A DNA stretch of 35,080 bases, taken from Anaerovibrio sp. (lineage in GTDB: Bacteria; Bacillota; Negativicutes; Selenomonadales; Selenomonadaceae). The stretch lies in the NCBI GenBank assembly GCA_017475925.1, contig JAFVER010000205.1, forward strand, positions 1 to 35,080. The letters run 5' to 3'. The position numbers and the translations under genes were made by a program. Below, one piece after another: positions 1-8,945 of the stretch; position 1 is the stretch's first letter, and the number at the start of each line of letters is the position of its first letter. The notes beneath the pieces are model-generated. The model was not told where the DNA came from. It saw only the letters and a program-made list of their open reading frames with translations, and ran no database searches.

Positions 1-63
1 AATAAATGATAATATTTTACCTATAACTATTATACATTTTTTTGCGAGGGAGGGTCCTTATGT

Positions 64-735
64 ATGTCAGATGAAAAATTTTTGATTATATATTTTATAA
101 TTGCAGTAATATCGCTACTGTTAGGTAAGGGAATGGTGAGCTGGTCCTATTATCTCAGTCAGGAATACCCCCAGGAGGCAGAGCCCTTTATTAAGCTCTC
201 TAATCCGGTTGTTAAATCCAATTTTTTGGTGGCGGCATCCGGGCTTTTGCCGCTGCTGCCGGCAACGGTTGTATTTACGAATAAGCAACTGGATTGGCCA
301 TTAATTTTTTCGATTTATGTAATTGCCCTTTTCCTTTGGCAAGTGGTCATATCTGATTTGCTTTGGCAGCTTATTTTTGATAAACAGCTGGCGTTGCTTG
401 CGGTACTGGGGCTGATTCGGGTATTACTGGGGGATTATAATCTGGTGGACCATATTGGTGCAGGCTTGTTTGTAGGTTTTATTTTTTTCCTTTTGGCAAT
501 AGCGACCAGAGGTGGCTTCGGCGGTGGAGATATAAAGCTGTTAGCGGTTCTTGGCCTGTGGCTGGGCAGTGACCTGTTGTTAAGGACCGTGGTGTTAGGC
601 ATTCTATTGGGAGGGCTTGGGGCCCTTGGGCTGCTTATAGGGAAAAAGAGGAACCGAAAGGACTTTTTTCCTTACGGCCCCTTTTTCGCTATTAGTGCCC
701 TGCTGTGTTTTATGTTCAGGCTTTTGGAACTATGA
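64..735 (+). CDS. Prepilin peptidase (A24 family), short form
   Basis: Membrane aspartic protease predicted to cleave prepilin leader peptides. The 223-residue protein is almost entirely hydrophobic, with about six membrane segments. The second catalytic Asp lies in GGFGGGDIKLLAVLG near residue 155, matching the GxGD motif of the family; the first is probably in SDLLWQLIFDKQLAL near residue 97. The N-terminal CxxC...CxxC methylase-type domain of full-length PilD proteins is absent, so it may cleave without methylating, as other short A24 members do. The start is preceded by GAGGGAGGG; an ATG four bases earlier (position 60) runs into a stop after four codons. It converges on the FIST kinase with only 12 bases between. 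No pilin genes are visible in the window, so the substrate is unknown. Confidence 0.85.
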   Translation: MSDEKFLIIYFIIAVISLLLGKGMVSWSYYLSQEYPQEAEPFIKLSNPVVKSNFLVAASGLLPLLPATVVFTNKQLDWPLIFSIYVIALFLWQVVISDLLWQLIFDKQLALLAVLGLIRVLLGDYNLVDHIGAGLFVGFIFFLLAIATRGGFGGGDIKLLAVLGLWLGSDLLLRTVVLGILLGGLGALGLLIGKKRNRKDFFPYGPFFAISALLCFMFRLLEL

Positions 736-747
736 CATCATGCTACA

Positions 748-3700
748 TCAGGCCAATATTTCCTTTAGCTTATCCCAATCAGGAATTTTAGCAGCCTGCT
801 GTAGGGCGGTTAATTTTTCTTTATCCTTTTCCGCCAGCTTGTACCCATCTAATTCCTCCAGCATATAAACCAGGCTGTCATAATCAAAGGAATGAACGAT
901 GTCAGCCATGGTCTGCCAGGCCTCGGCCAGCTCTTCGGCCGATATTGGTGATTTGCTGTCTTCATCGGTGGCTGGTTTTTCTACCAGTGGGGCCAATGCC
1001 TTAGCACATTCATGACACAGGGCCAGCATTATTGGGGTATCGGTCATAAGCTCATCCAGATAGCAGTTATTGCCGGCATCCTCCAGCCGCCGGGCCCGTT
1101 CAGACAATTCCTCAAAGCCGGCCACTCGTGCGGTGCTCTTTAAGGCATGAACCTTGGTAGTGTAATTGTGACAATCGCAGGTATTATGATATTGCTGTAT
1201 TTCATCGGCGGTGCTTTGAAGTGATTCGGCAAAAACAGTAAGGGCGTTCAGATAGGCTTCTTCACTGCCGCAGTGCTTAATGCCGCTATCAACATCTAAA
1301 CCAGGTACAGAGCGGAGCCAGTCCGGTATCAGGTTTTCTGCTTTTGGTTCATCCGCTTGCTCCGATGCTTCCTGTTCAATGACCTTGTCCTTTGGCAAAT
1401 ATTTCAACAGACATTGCTCCAGCTGTCGGCTGTCGATAGGCTTGGTCAGATAATCATCAAAGCCGGCCTTAAAATATAGCTCCCTGGCCCCGGCAACCGC
1501 ATTGGCGGTAAGGGCTATGATTGGCGTATTGATATTTGGACTGTCAGTACGTTTTTTTAATTTTGCCAGAGTTTCCATACCATCCATACCAGGCATCCGA
1601 TGATCCAGGAAAATGGCATCATAGACTGCTTCATTGGTCAGCTTTAGACACTCAAAGCCGCTGACTGCGGTATCAATCTGTATTTTGGTGCGCTTCAACA
1701 GCCCCTTGACCACGGTAAGATTAATATCTGTATCGTCAACCACCAGTATTTTAGCCTCTGGGGCGATAAAGGAGGTTCCTGCCTGGTGGCGCTCCGCCTG
1801 AGTCCGTCGGTAGGCTTCCTCAAAATTGCCCATAGCTGACCAGTTCAGTACCTTTTGCCGCACGGTAAAGAAGAAGCAGGAGCCCTCACCGTAGGTGCTT
1901 GTGACCTCAAGCTGGCTGCCCATCAGGGAGAGTAGCTTTTGGGTGATATTCATACCAAGTCCAGTACCCTCAATGGTCCGGTTTCGCCTTTCTTCAATTC
2001 GCTCAAAGGCCTTAAAGAGCTTGTGGATGTCCTCCTCCTTTATGCCTATGCCGGTATCGGTCACAGAAACCTTCAGGTCAATTTCGTACTCACTGGCTTT
2101 TTGCCAGCTCATGCTGAGGGTCACACTGCCGTGCTCGGTGTATTTTACAGCATTGGTGAGGATGTTGGTGATAATCTGGCGTAGTCTCAGCTCATCTCCC
2201 TGTAGGGTGCTTGGCAGATTTTCATCAGCCCTCACATGAAGCTCCAGCCCCTTTTTGGCAGCCCTGTTGGCTATCATATTGACCAAATCATTCAGCAGGG
2301 AGCTGGTGGCATATTCGGCAGATATTAATTCCAGCTTGCCGGCTTCAATTTTGGAGAAGTCCAAAATATCGTTGATAAGCCCTAAAAGAGTATTACCGGC
2401 GGTACGGATATTTTCCGCATAGTTTCGGATAGTTTCATCGGTACATTCCCGAAGAATCATTTCATCCATGCCGAGAATGGCATTTATTGGCGTACGGATT
2501 TCATGACTCATGTTGGAAAGAAAATCACTTTTAGCCTGATTGGCAGCCTTGGCCTGTTCGGCCATATCCTTTAAATCCTTATTGGACTGGGTAAGCTCCT
2601 GGGTCATGGCATCCAGAAAGGTTGCCATTCTTGTAGCCAATGGAATGACATTATGCTGCTCCTTCTGTTGAATCAATGGATGACAGACGCAATGCTCCGA
2701 AGCATTACCTTCCCGAAAACCGATGGCAATAAAGGCGCTGTTAAGTATTCCTCCCTGGCCATGATTAAAATAAATTTCTGATGTACCATAATTTGTTATC
2801 AATTGTGGTACAAATCGTCTATAAAAGCCAATCTCTTCATCGGCGGCTTTATGCAGAAACATGGTTCGGTTGCCACAGATAGTCAGAAATATCCCCTCTG
2901 GGGCAAAACCACACATTTTATCGCTGTATTTGGCGGTTTTTTGCAGAAGCTCAGCCGGTACCCCATAGGTAAGACGAACCTTTTCTCCTTTATAAACATC
3001 TCCATTGAAATATATTCGTCCCCGGTCATCATGGACAGGCGGCACTCGGCCAATGAGACAGCCGTTTCGCTCAATGGCTAATGGAAATTCAGCAATATTG
3101 AATATGAAGTTATCATCAGGGACAACCTTTAAATAATGGTAGTATACATCGGTGGCAGGAATATCATCCAGGCGGGCAATACAGTTTATTCCTACTGTTT
3201 CAGTAATAGTCAGCTCTTTGCCTAAAGGCTTCCAGCCAAGCACATAATCTCCCTGAGCGTGTAAATCTTCACCACAGAAAACGGCAATAACAATTCCAAG
3301 AGGAATAACCCTGTTTCCCATAATAAATTGGTTTTCCTGCTTGTTATGCATATCCATCAGAAGAAGGTTTCTTCCCGATGTCTTAACCTCATTTATTTTT
3401 CCAAAGGCTCCGGCAGAAGCACCAAAAAACACAATATCCCTATTTTTGTTTACCATATTGTTAAAAAGCAGGGGAAATTTTGTTCCTAAACAACTGCAAT
3501 AAACAGCAGCTGCTTTGGCATTAGGACATGAGGCAATTAATTCCCCCAAATTGTTCCCCTCCAGCTCGTAATCAGTGGGAGCACCCTCTAATTGAAACAG
3601 CTTTACTTCTGATTTCATGAAAAAATTGGCGCTTATTACTAAAAATTCTGATTCATCGGCATATTCAAAAATGGTTTCTGTCATACCGGTTACAACAGCC

Positions 3701-4140
3701 TGAGGCAGTACCTCTTTCACCAGTCTGAGTATGTGCTCAGCCAGGGCCCGATTCATGCCGTGAAATATAATATGGAGGTATAATGTCTTTACGCTAACGG
3801 TGTTGGACAGATTTTTTATGTCAGTTAGGTTATCATTTAATTCCTTCCACCACTTTTCCCGGTTAAGCTTTTCTCTGAAAAAACGATCTCTAACATCAGA
3901 CATAACTCTGTCAAAATTTTCAATTATTTCCTGTTTGTTAGGGGTGTCCTTTAGAACCTGTTCTCGTACGCGGTTTACAACACTGAGTAGTGTTGTATTG
4001 TCACCTTGCTGTAAGTGTTCACCTGTCGCCTGTTTTTTAAGACGTTCCTCTACATCAGCCAGGACAATATTCAAATCATGCCATTTTTCATCCTTTTCCT
4101 GAATGGCTTCTTTATATACAATATATTTTCGTTGGAGCAT
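748..4140 (-). CDS. FIST-sensor hybrid histidine kinase with receiver and HPt domains
   Basis: Cytoplasmic multi-step phosphorelay kinase, 1130 residues. In order: an N-terminal helical stretch (about 1-110); a FIST_N-like domain (about 120-300) and FIST_C (about 310-470), a sensory pair thought to bind small ligands such as amino acids; a coiled linker (about 500-530); HisKA with MSHEIRTP and phospho-acceptor His546; an HATPase with an N-box (NILTNAVKYT) and G-boxes (DTGIGI, GTGLGM); a receiver with Asp846 in LDHRMPGMDG and the conserved Lys in LTKPID; and a C-terminal HPt with His998 in HALKST. No signal peptide or membrane segment is seen, so it senses an internal signal. An upstream in-frame start exists at 4203, but ATG 4140 has GGGAGG about nine bases upstream. 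The response regulator gene lies 75 bases upstream on the same strand, probably in one operon. Ligand and output are unknown. Confidence 0.9.
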   Translation of the reverse strand: MLQRKYIVYKEAIQEKDEKWHDLNIVLADVEERLKKQATGEHLQQGDNTTLLSVVNRVREQVLKDTPNKQEIIENFDRVMSDVRDRFFREKLNREKWWKELNDNLTDIKNLSNTVSVKTLYLHIIFHGMNRALAEHILRLVKEVLPQAVVTGMTETIFEYADESEFLVISANFFMKSEVKLFQLEGAPTDYELEGNNLGELIASCPNAKAAAVYCSCLGTKFPLLFNNMVNKNRDIVFFGASAGAFGKINEVKTSGRNLLLMDMHNKQENQFIMGNRVIPLGIVIAVFCGEDLHAQGDYVLGWKPLGKELTITETVGINCIARLDDIPATDVYYHYLKVVPDDNFIFNIAEFPLAIERNGCLIGRVPPVHDDRGRIYFNGDVYKGEKVRLTYGVPAELLQKTAKYSDKMCGFAPEGIFLTICGNRTMFLHKAADEEIGFYRRFVPQLITNYGTSEIYFNHGQGGILNSAFIAIGFREGNASEHCVCHPLIQQKEQHNVIPLATRMATFLDAMTQELTQSNKDLKDMAEQAKAANQAKSDFLSNMSHEIRTPINAILGMDEMILRECTDETIRNYAENIRTAGNTLLGLINDILDFSKIEAGKLELISAEYATSSLLNDLVNMIANRAAKKGLELHVRADENLPSTLQGDELRLRQIITNILTNAVKYTEHGSVTLSMSWQKASEYEIDLKVSVTDTGIGIKEEDIHKLFKAFERIEERRNRTIEGTGLGMNITQKLLSLMGSQLEVTSTYGEGSCFFFTVRQKVLNWSAMGNFEEAYRRTQAERHQAGTSFIAPEAKILVVDDTDINLTVVKGLLKRTKIQIDTAVSGFECLKLTNEAVYDAIFLDHRMPGMDGMETLAKLKKRTDSPNINTPIIALTANAVAGARELYFKAGFDDYLTKPIDSRQLEQCLLKYLPKDKVIEQEASEQADEPKAENLIPDWLRSVPGLDVDSGIKHCGSEEAYLNALTVFAESLQSTADEIQQYHNTCDCHNYTTKVHALKSTARVAGFEELSERARRLEDAGNNCYLDELMTDTPIMLALCHECAKALAPLVEKPATDEDSKSPISAEELAEAWQTMADIVHSFDYDSLVYMLEELDGYKLAEKDKEKLTALQQAAKIPDWDKLKEILA

Positions 4141-4215
4141 TTCGTGCCGCCTCCCTGGTGTTCTTACATAAGCATTGATTTTGAAAACGCCCCTGCGTAA
4201 CACAAGGGCGAATAA

Positions 4216-5001
4216 TCATAAAACCTTTGACTCATGGAGCTTTTTGAATTTTTGTTTTTCAAAGAAATCATCTACTGCAGCCAGCAGACGGGTTCGTTCC
4301 ATGTTTTTCAGAAGGTAGCCATCAGGCTTTAGGGCTAATACCTTCATAACACTTTCCTGGTCATCCTTTCCGGTGAGGAAAATAACTGGTATGGAGTCAA
4401 CCTTGGATTCGCTTCTTATCATTTCCAGCACCTGAGGGCCGGAGGTAACGGGCATTTCATAATCCAGCAGGATTAAATCCGGGGTGTTGTCGGCAATGTA
4501 CATAAGGGCCTGGGTGCCGGAGGTAACAATGGTTACCCGATACTTGGTGGAAAGCCAGTCCTTGACCATTTTCAAGAAGGTGCTGTCATCGTCCACCAGC
4601 AAAATACTCTTACGCTTGGCCAGATCATCATTAGCCTCCAGTAGCCAATCCGCCTGAGCCACCAGTTTTTTCATGTCAAAAGGCCGCTCAAAGGAAGCCG
4701 ATACCAAGGCCTGGGGGATGCTTCGGCTGGCAGTATCGATTTCAGCGGCTGTACCAATAAGAATAAGCAGCTTATCCTCCTCAGTACATATATCCTTTAG
4801 ATATACCAATGTGTTGGTAACATCATCAACATATTCTCCCAAATACATTATTATTAGGCTTGCTTCATCCTTGTGGGCACTTATTTCGTCCATGGTGGGC
4901 TGTACAGCAATTACCTCATAATTATTTTCAGTAAGATTTTTTATTATGGTACCGGCCATAAATGACTTTCCCTTGTTTATCAAAAGAATACTTTTTTTCA
5001 T
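4216..5001 (-). CDS. Two-receiver response regulator, no output domain
   Basis: A 261-residue signalling protein. Residues 1 to about 120 resemble a receiver fold but lack a clear phospho-acceptor in the usual place (the third strand reads LIIMYLGEYVDD), so this half may be a pseudo-receiver. Residues about 130-250 form a complete receiver: ILLVDDDSTF with the acidic pocket, Asp180 in LILLDYEMP, a Thr in FLTGKDD, and Lys in GYLLKNM. There is no DNA-binding or enzymatic output, so it probably works by phosphotransfer or protein contact. The adjacent hybrid kinase with its own HPt (His998) is the obvious partner. ATG 5001 has GGACGGAG at good spacing; a longer in-frame start at 5028 has no comparable site. 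Confidence 0.85.
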   Translation of the reverse strand: MKKSILLINKGKSFMAGTIIKNLTENNYEVIAVQPTMDEISAHKDEASLIIMYLGEYVDDVTNTLVYLKDICTEEDKLLILIGTAAEIDTASRSIPQALVSASFERPFDMKKLVAQADWLLEANDDLAKRKSILLVDDDSTFLKMVKDWLSTKYRVTIVTSGTQALMYIADNTPDLILLDYEMPVTSGPQVLEMIRSESKVDSIPVIFLTGKDDQESVMKVLALKPDGYLLKNMERTRLLAAVDDFFEKQKFKKLHESKVL

Positions 5002-5073
5002 GTTACTCGCTCCGTCCAATTTGTGCATTAAATTTTGCGTCTAATTAGTGTAGGTATTCGTGATAATAGATAA

Positions 5074-5093
5074 ATTTTCCTGCTTAGGAAAAT
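5074..5093. promoter_or_regulatory. 8-bp perfect inverted repeat upstream of the response regulator
   Basis: ATTTTCCT, a four-base spacer, then AGGAAAAT, lying about 75 bases upstream of the regulator start at 5001 and just before the dnaB terminator. It could be an operator or a small leader hairpin for the two-component operon. Only the symmetry is seen; no binding protein can be named. Confidence 0.35.
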
Positions 5094-5111
5094 ATTTGAT
5101 GGTGAGTTTTT

Positions 5112-5154
5112 AAAAAGCCCTCAGGGAAATGGTTGCTTCCTGAGAGCTTTTGCA
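5112..5154 (-). terminator. Rho-independent terminator of the yybS-dnaB operon
   Basis: The stem pairs AAAAGCcCTCAGG (5113-5125) with CCTGAGaGCTTTT (5139-5151), with one mismatch. Read on the minus strand it ends in a run of U just past the dnaB stop. It separates dnaB from the response regulator gene. Confidence 0.75.
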
Positions 5155-5160
5155 TCAATT

Positions 5161-6495
5161 TTATTGCATTTTTGATAAATCATTAAAGCGGGTAAATTGC
5201 TTGGTGAAGAACATCTTTATGGTATCAACTGGCCCGTTGCGGTGCTTTGCCACAATAACCTCAGTAATGTTTTTGTTGGTCGTTTCCGGGTCATAATAAT
5301 CCTCACGGTATAGGAACATCACTATATCCGCATCCTGCTCCAGGGAGCCGGACTCTCTAAGGTCACTGAGCATAGGCCGTTTTATCTGTCGGCTTTCCAC
5401 GCTGCGGCTCAGCTGGGAAAGAGCGATGACCGGTACGTTAAGCTCCCGGGCCACAGCCTTTAGGGAGCGGGATATTTCGGAGATTTCCTGCTGACGATTG
5501 TCACTGCCTCCCCTTCCCCGACCCTGCATGAGCTGGAGATAGTCAATGATTATAAGGTCAAGACCATGCTCGGCCTTTAGCCGACGGGCTTTGGAGCGAA
5601 GCTCCATAACGGTTATTCCCGCGGTATCATCAATGTATAGGGGGGCAGAGGAAACCCGGTCAGTAGTCCTTACCAGCTTATCCCAATCCTCGTTGCTTAA
5701 ATCGCCGTTTTTCAGCTTTTGGGAGTCAATGCCCCCTTCTGAGCACAGCATACGCTGTACCAGCTGCTGCTTGGACATTTCCAGGGAGAAAAAGGCAACG
5801 GTTTTTTTGGATTTCAGTGCCACATTGGCGGCAATATTCAGGGTAAAGGCGGTTTTTCCCATACTTGGCCGGGCGGCCACCAAAATCAGATCTGATGCCT
5901 GTAAGCCTGATGTAAGAGCATCCAAATCCCGGAAGCCGCTTGGAATACCTGTAAGCCCTCCCTTTGATTCGTAGAGAAGATTTATTTTATCGAAGGTTTC
6001 AATGACAATATCCTTCATGGGAGTAAAGGCACTTACATTTTGGCGGTTGGCAACCTCCATTATCATTTTTTCTGATTTGTCAATAACATCTGCCACGTCA
6101 TCGGCTGCCTCATAGGCCATTCCGGCTATGTCGGTGGCAGTATTTATCAGATGCCGTAAATCAGCCTTTTCCCGAACAATATTGGCATGATAGATTACGT
6201 TAGCCGCCGTAGGTACAACATTGGCCAAAGCCGTTACAAAGGCGATGCCACCCACCTTGTCCAGCTTGCTTTCATTATTCAGATAATTGGTTACAGTAAC
6301 AATATCTGCTGGCTCGTTGCGGTTAAACAGCGTCAGCATGGCCTCGTAGATGATTTTGTGGGCATCACGGTAAAAGTCCTCCGGGCGCAGAAGCTGGGAG
6401 ACCTCCGCAATAGCTTCCTTTTTTATCAGCATTGCACCTAAAACAGCCTGTTCAGCATCAATATTTTGAGGTGGCAGTCGGTCGATTGTGGGCAT
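5161..6495 (-). CDS. dnaB: Replicative DNA helicase DnaB
   Basis: Hexameric 5'-3' helicase of the replication fork, 444 residues, the usual bacterial length. The N-terminal DnaB domain begins PPQNIDAEQAVLGAMLI (about 10-110). The RecA-like C-terminal domain carries Walker A ARPSMGKTAFT (about residue 208-218), Walker B LDLIIIDYLQLM, and the ALSQLSRSVE and SDLRESGSLEQDAD motifs. The start has AGGAGG about eight bases upstream. It lies three bases downstream of lonC and is the last gene of the operon. No intein or insertion is present. Confidence 0.97.
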   Translation of the reverse strand: MPTIDRLPPQNIDAEQAVLGAMLIKKEAIAEVSQLLRPEDFYRDAHKIIYEAMLTLFNRNEPADIVTVTNYLNNESKLDKVGGIAFVTALANVVPTAANVIYHANIVREKADLRHLINTATDIAGMAYEAADDVADVIDKSEKMIMEVANRQNVSAFTPMKDIVIETFDKINLLYESKGGLTGIPSGFRDLDALTSGLQASDLILVAARPSMGKTAFTLNIAANVALKSKKTVAFFSLEMSKQQLVQRMLCSEGGIDSQKLKNGDLSNEDWDKLVRTTDRVSSAPLYIDDTAGITVMELRSKARRLKAEHGLDLIIIDYLQLMQGRGRGGSDNRQQEISEISRSLKAVARELNVPVIALSQLSRSVESRQIKRPMLSDLRESGSLEQDADIVMFLYREDYYDPETTNKNITEVIVAKHRNGPVDTIKMFFTKQFTRFNDLSKMQ

Positions 6496-6498
6496 ATA

Positions 6499-8487
6499 TT
6501 AGTCCTCCTGTTGCTCTGGTTCAGGGCCCAGCAGAATATCCAAGGCCTCCTTGGCACAGGTCACGGTTTTTATATCAAGACCAAGATGGTGCTGTGGAAT
6601 ATCCTTTTCGTTTTCTTTTGGTATAATAAGGATTTCTATACCGGCCTGCTTGGCTCCATAAGCCTTTTCAAATACGCCGCCTACCGGGCGAACCTTTCCC
6701 TGTAGGGATATTTCTCCGGTGACAGCTGCGTCCTGTCGAATCGGCCGTTTGGTAATGGCTGATATTATAGCAGCCAAAATGGCTGTGCCGGCACTTGGTC
6801 CATCGATATTTCCACCGCCGATAACATTGATATGTATATCATAATCATGCATATCCTTCCCGGTAAGCATACGCACCACCGAGGCGGCGTTAAACACCGA
6901 GTCCTTGGCCATGCTGCCGGCAGTTTCATTGAAGCGCACGGTGCCCTTGCCTTCCTCCCTGGCCTTAAAGGCAATAGCCTCAATTTCAATTACTGAACCC
7001 AAAAAGCCGGATACTCCCAGGCCAAAAATGTGTCCCACCTCCATACGGTGAGAGGCCTTTTTTGTGACGTAGGGACTAAGACGGCTTACCTGGGCTACCT
7101 TGTAGATATCGGCCTTTTCGATGATAATGTCGTCAGCCTCCCGCTCCAGGGCCAGGCTGTAGGCATCTGCCAAAATGTTTATGGCCTTTCTGCCTTCAAT
7201 GGTGTATTCGCTTATGAGCTCCGGCACACCATCCCCCAGCTTGGCTGACAGCTTCCTGGCAGCATTGCTTACTATTTCCTGAATATTAGCCGGAGTAAGG
7301 GGCTCAAAATAAATTTCGGCACACCTGGACCGAAGAGCTGGGTTTATATGGGACGCCTCTCTGGTTGTGGCACCAATAAGAACAAAATCCGCCGGTGCCC
7401 CTTCATCAAATAGCTTTTTTATATAGGGTGGAATTTTTTCATCGGTAGGATCATAATACGCCGACTCAAAAAAAGCCCGCTTATCCTCCAGAACCTTCAG
7501 CAGCTTGTTTTGCAGCATTAAGTCCATTTCACCGATTTCATCAATAAACAGAATCCCCCCATGGGCATCGGTAACCAGTCCCGGCTTTGGCTCTGGTATT
7601 CCAACATCAGCCAAATCCTTTCGGGCTCCCTGATAGATTGGGTCATGGACCGAGCCTAAAAGGGGATTGGTCATGTCCCGGGGATCCCACCGCAGAGTTG
7701 TACCGTCGGTTTCCACGAAAGGGGCCTCTGTGGCAAAGGGTGAAACCTTACGTTTTTTGGCTTCCTCAAGCACCAAACGGGCGGCGGTGGTTTTTCCTAC
7801 CCCTGGTGGCCCATATAGAATGAGATGCTGAGGATAGGGAGAGCTTAGCTTGGCCAAAAGGGAGTGTACAGCTCTTGTCTGTCCAACTATTTCATCTGTG
7901 GAGGCTGGCCGCAGGAGCTCCATTACTGATTGGGTAAGATGGATTTTCTCCAGCTCCTCCAACTGCTCCAGCTTTTTCTTTTCCAGGGGTGACTCAACGG
8001 TTTTCTTATCTTCCTTCAGGATTTGCATTTTTATATCCTTTACATAATCCTGATGATTTTCTTCCAGCCGTTCAGCCACCTTTTTTTCCAAATCATCCTC
8101 AATGGACCGGCGGGCCAGAATATCAGAAAAATGCTCCGTAAGTATGTCGAGGATATCGGCTATTTCTTCATCAGCCGGTATATCCTTGATAGTAGGATTG
8201 TCGTGAATAATCCGTTGTAAAGCCAGCACACGCTCACCCCGTTTAGGTGAGCGTATATATTGCAGAGCATCCATTTTGCCAGCCTTTATTACCAGCTTGT
8301 CTGAACCGTAATAATCCACCAGTAGACTGAACAGGGCATCTATTCGCCGGTCAATTTCATCTCTTGGGGGCATTTCATCAGTTGTGGCATCCTCCGTGGT
8401 GTCATCCTCTGGCTTTGCTTCCGGGGCTTGATTTTCCACCTTGTCCTGAGGATGAAGGTTAAGCAGTTTTGAGAAAAAATCTTTCAT
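6499..8487 (-). CDS. lonC: Lon-family ATP-dependent protease, LonC type
   Basis: A 662-residue AAA+ serine protease for cytoplasmic protein quality control. Order: a charged N-terminal region (1 to about 170) with HTH-like and coiled-coil stretches in place of the long N-domain of LonA; an AAA+ module with Walker A LYGPPGVGKTTAARL and Walker B GGILFIDEIGEMD; and a C-terminal Lon protease domain with the catalytic Ser in DGPSAGTAILA and Lys in GGVFEKAYGAKQAG. This layout matches the family first described from sporulating Firmicutes (spore_lon_C type), though it also occurs in non-sporulating relatives. It sits 11 bases downstream of rplI and 3 upstream of dnaB, so it is probably translated from the same message. 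An AGAGG ribosome-binding site precedes ATG 8487. Confidence 0.92.
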   Translation of the reverse strand: MKDFFSKLLNLHPQDKVENQAPEAKPEDDTTEDATTDEMPPRDEIDRRIDALFSLLVDYYGSDKLVIKAGKMDALQYIRSPKRGERVLALQRIIHDNPTIKDIPADEEIADILDILTEHFSDILARRSIEDDLEKKVAERLEENHQDYVKDIKMQILKEDKKTVESPLEKKKLEQLEELEKIHLTQSVMELLRPASTDEIVGQTRAVHSLLAKLSSPYPQHLILYGPPGVGKTTAARLVLEEAKKRKVSPFATEAPFVETDGTTLRWDPRDMTNPLLGSVHDPIYQGARKDLADVGIPEPKPGLVTDAHGGILFIDEIGEMDLMLQNKLLKVLEDKRAFFESAYYDPTDEKIPPYIKKLFDEGAPADFVLIGATTREASHINPALRSRCAEIYFEPLTPANIQEIVSNAARKLSAKLGDGVPELISEYTIEGRKAINILADAYSLALEREADDIIIEKADIYKVAQVSRLSPYVTKKASHRMEVGHIFGLGVSGFLGSVIEIEAIAFKAREEGKGTVRFNETAGSMAKDSVFNAASVVRMLTGKDMHDYDIHINVIGGGNIDGPSAGTAILAAIISAITKRPIRQDAAVTGEISLQGKVRPVGGVFEKAYGAKQAGIEILIIPKENEKDIPQHHLGLDIKTVTCAKEALDILLGPEPEQQED

Positions 8488-8498
8488 AGATACCTCTT

Positions 8499-8945
8499 TT
8501 AGCCCTTTACTACTTCCACCTTAATGGTGCTGGTGATTTCAGGATGAACCTTGATTACTGCCTCGTAAGTACCAGGGCCGGTTACATCCTCCTTTAAGGA
8601 AATCTTTCGTTTATCCATATCAATGTTATGCTGCTGCTTCAGAACATCGGAAATATCCTTGCCGGTTACTGAGCCAAAAAGACGGCCATTATCACCGATT
8701 TTTACTGGAATTTTTACTGTTACCTGTGATAGCTGGGCGGCCATAAGCTTAGCCTCATCAGTGTCCTGGGCCTTTTTACGGGCAGCAGAGCCAGCCTGTG
8801 CCTTGGCGACATTTATATTGTTGGAATTGGCTTCTACGGCAGCCTTTTTAGGTAACAGGAAGTTACGGCCATAGCCATCTGAAACAGTTACTATATCACC
8901 CTTTTTTCCCAGGTTCTTAATGTCCTTCTGCAATATTACTTTCAT
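8499..8945 (-). CDS. rplI: 50S ribosomal protein bL9
   Basis: A 148-residue ribosomal protein that binds 23S rRNA. The N-terminal signature MKVILQKDIKNLGKKGDIV followed by VSDGYGRNFLLP is diagnostic; a central helix (about 45-75) and a C-terminal domain follow. Two in-frame ATGs lie close together: AGAGGAG is only one base from the one at 8954 and about ten from the one at 8945. The latter also gives the conserved N-terminus, so it was chosen. The gene overlaps the 3' end of gdpP by 29 bases, which suggests translational coupling. Confidence 0.97.
   Translation of the reverse strand: MKVILQKDIKNLGKKGDIVTVSDGYGRNFLLPKKAAVEANSNNINVAKAQAGSAARKKAQDTDEAKLMAAQLSQVTVKIPVKIGDNGRLFGSVTGKDISDVLKQQHNIDMDKRKISLKEDVTGPGTYEAVIKVHPEITSTIKVEVVKG

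Noticed and set aside
4141-4203. A 21-residue N-terminal extension of the FIST kinase
   Set aside because: It covers the GGGAGG ribosome-binding site of the ATG at 4140.
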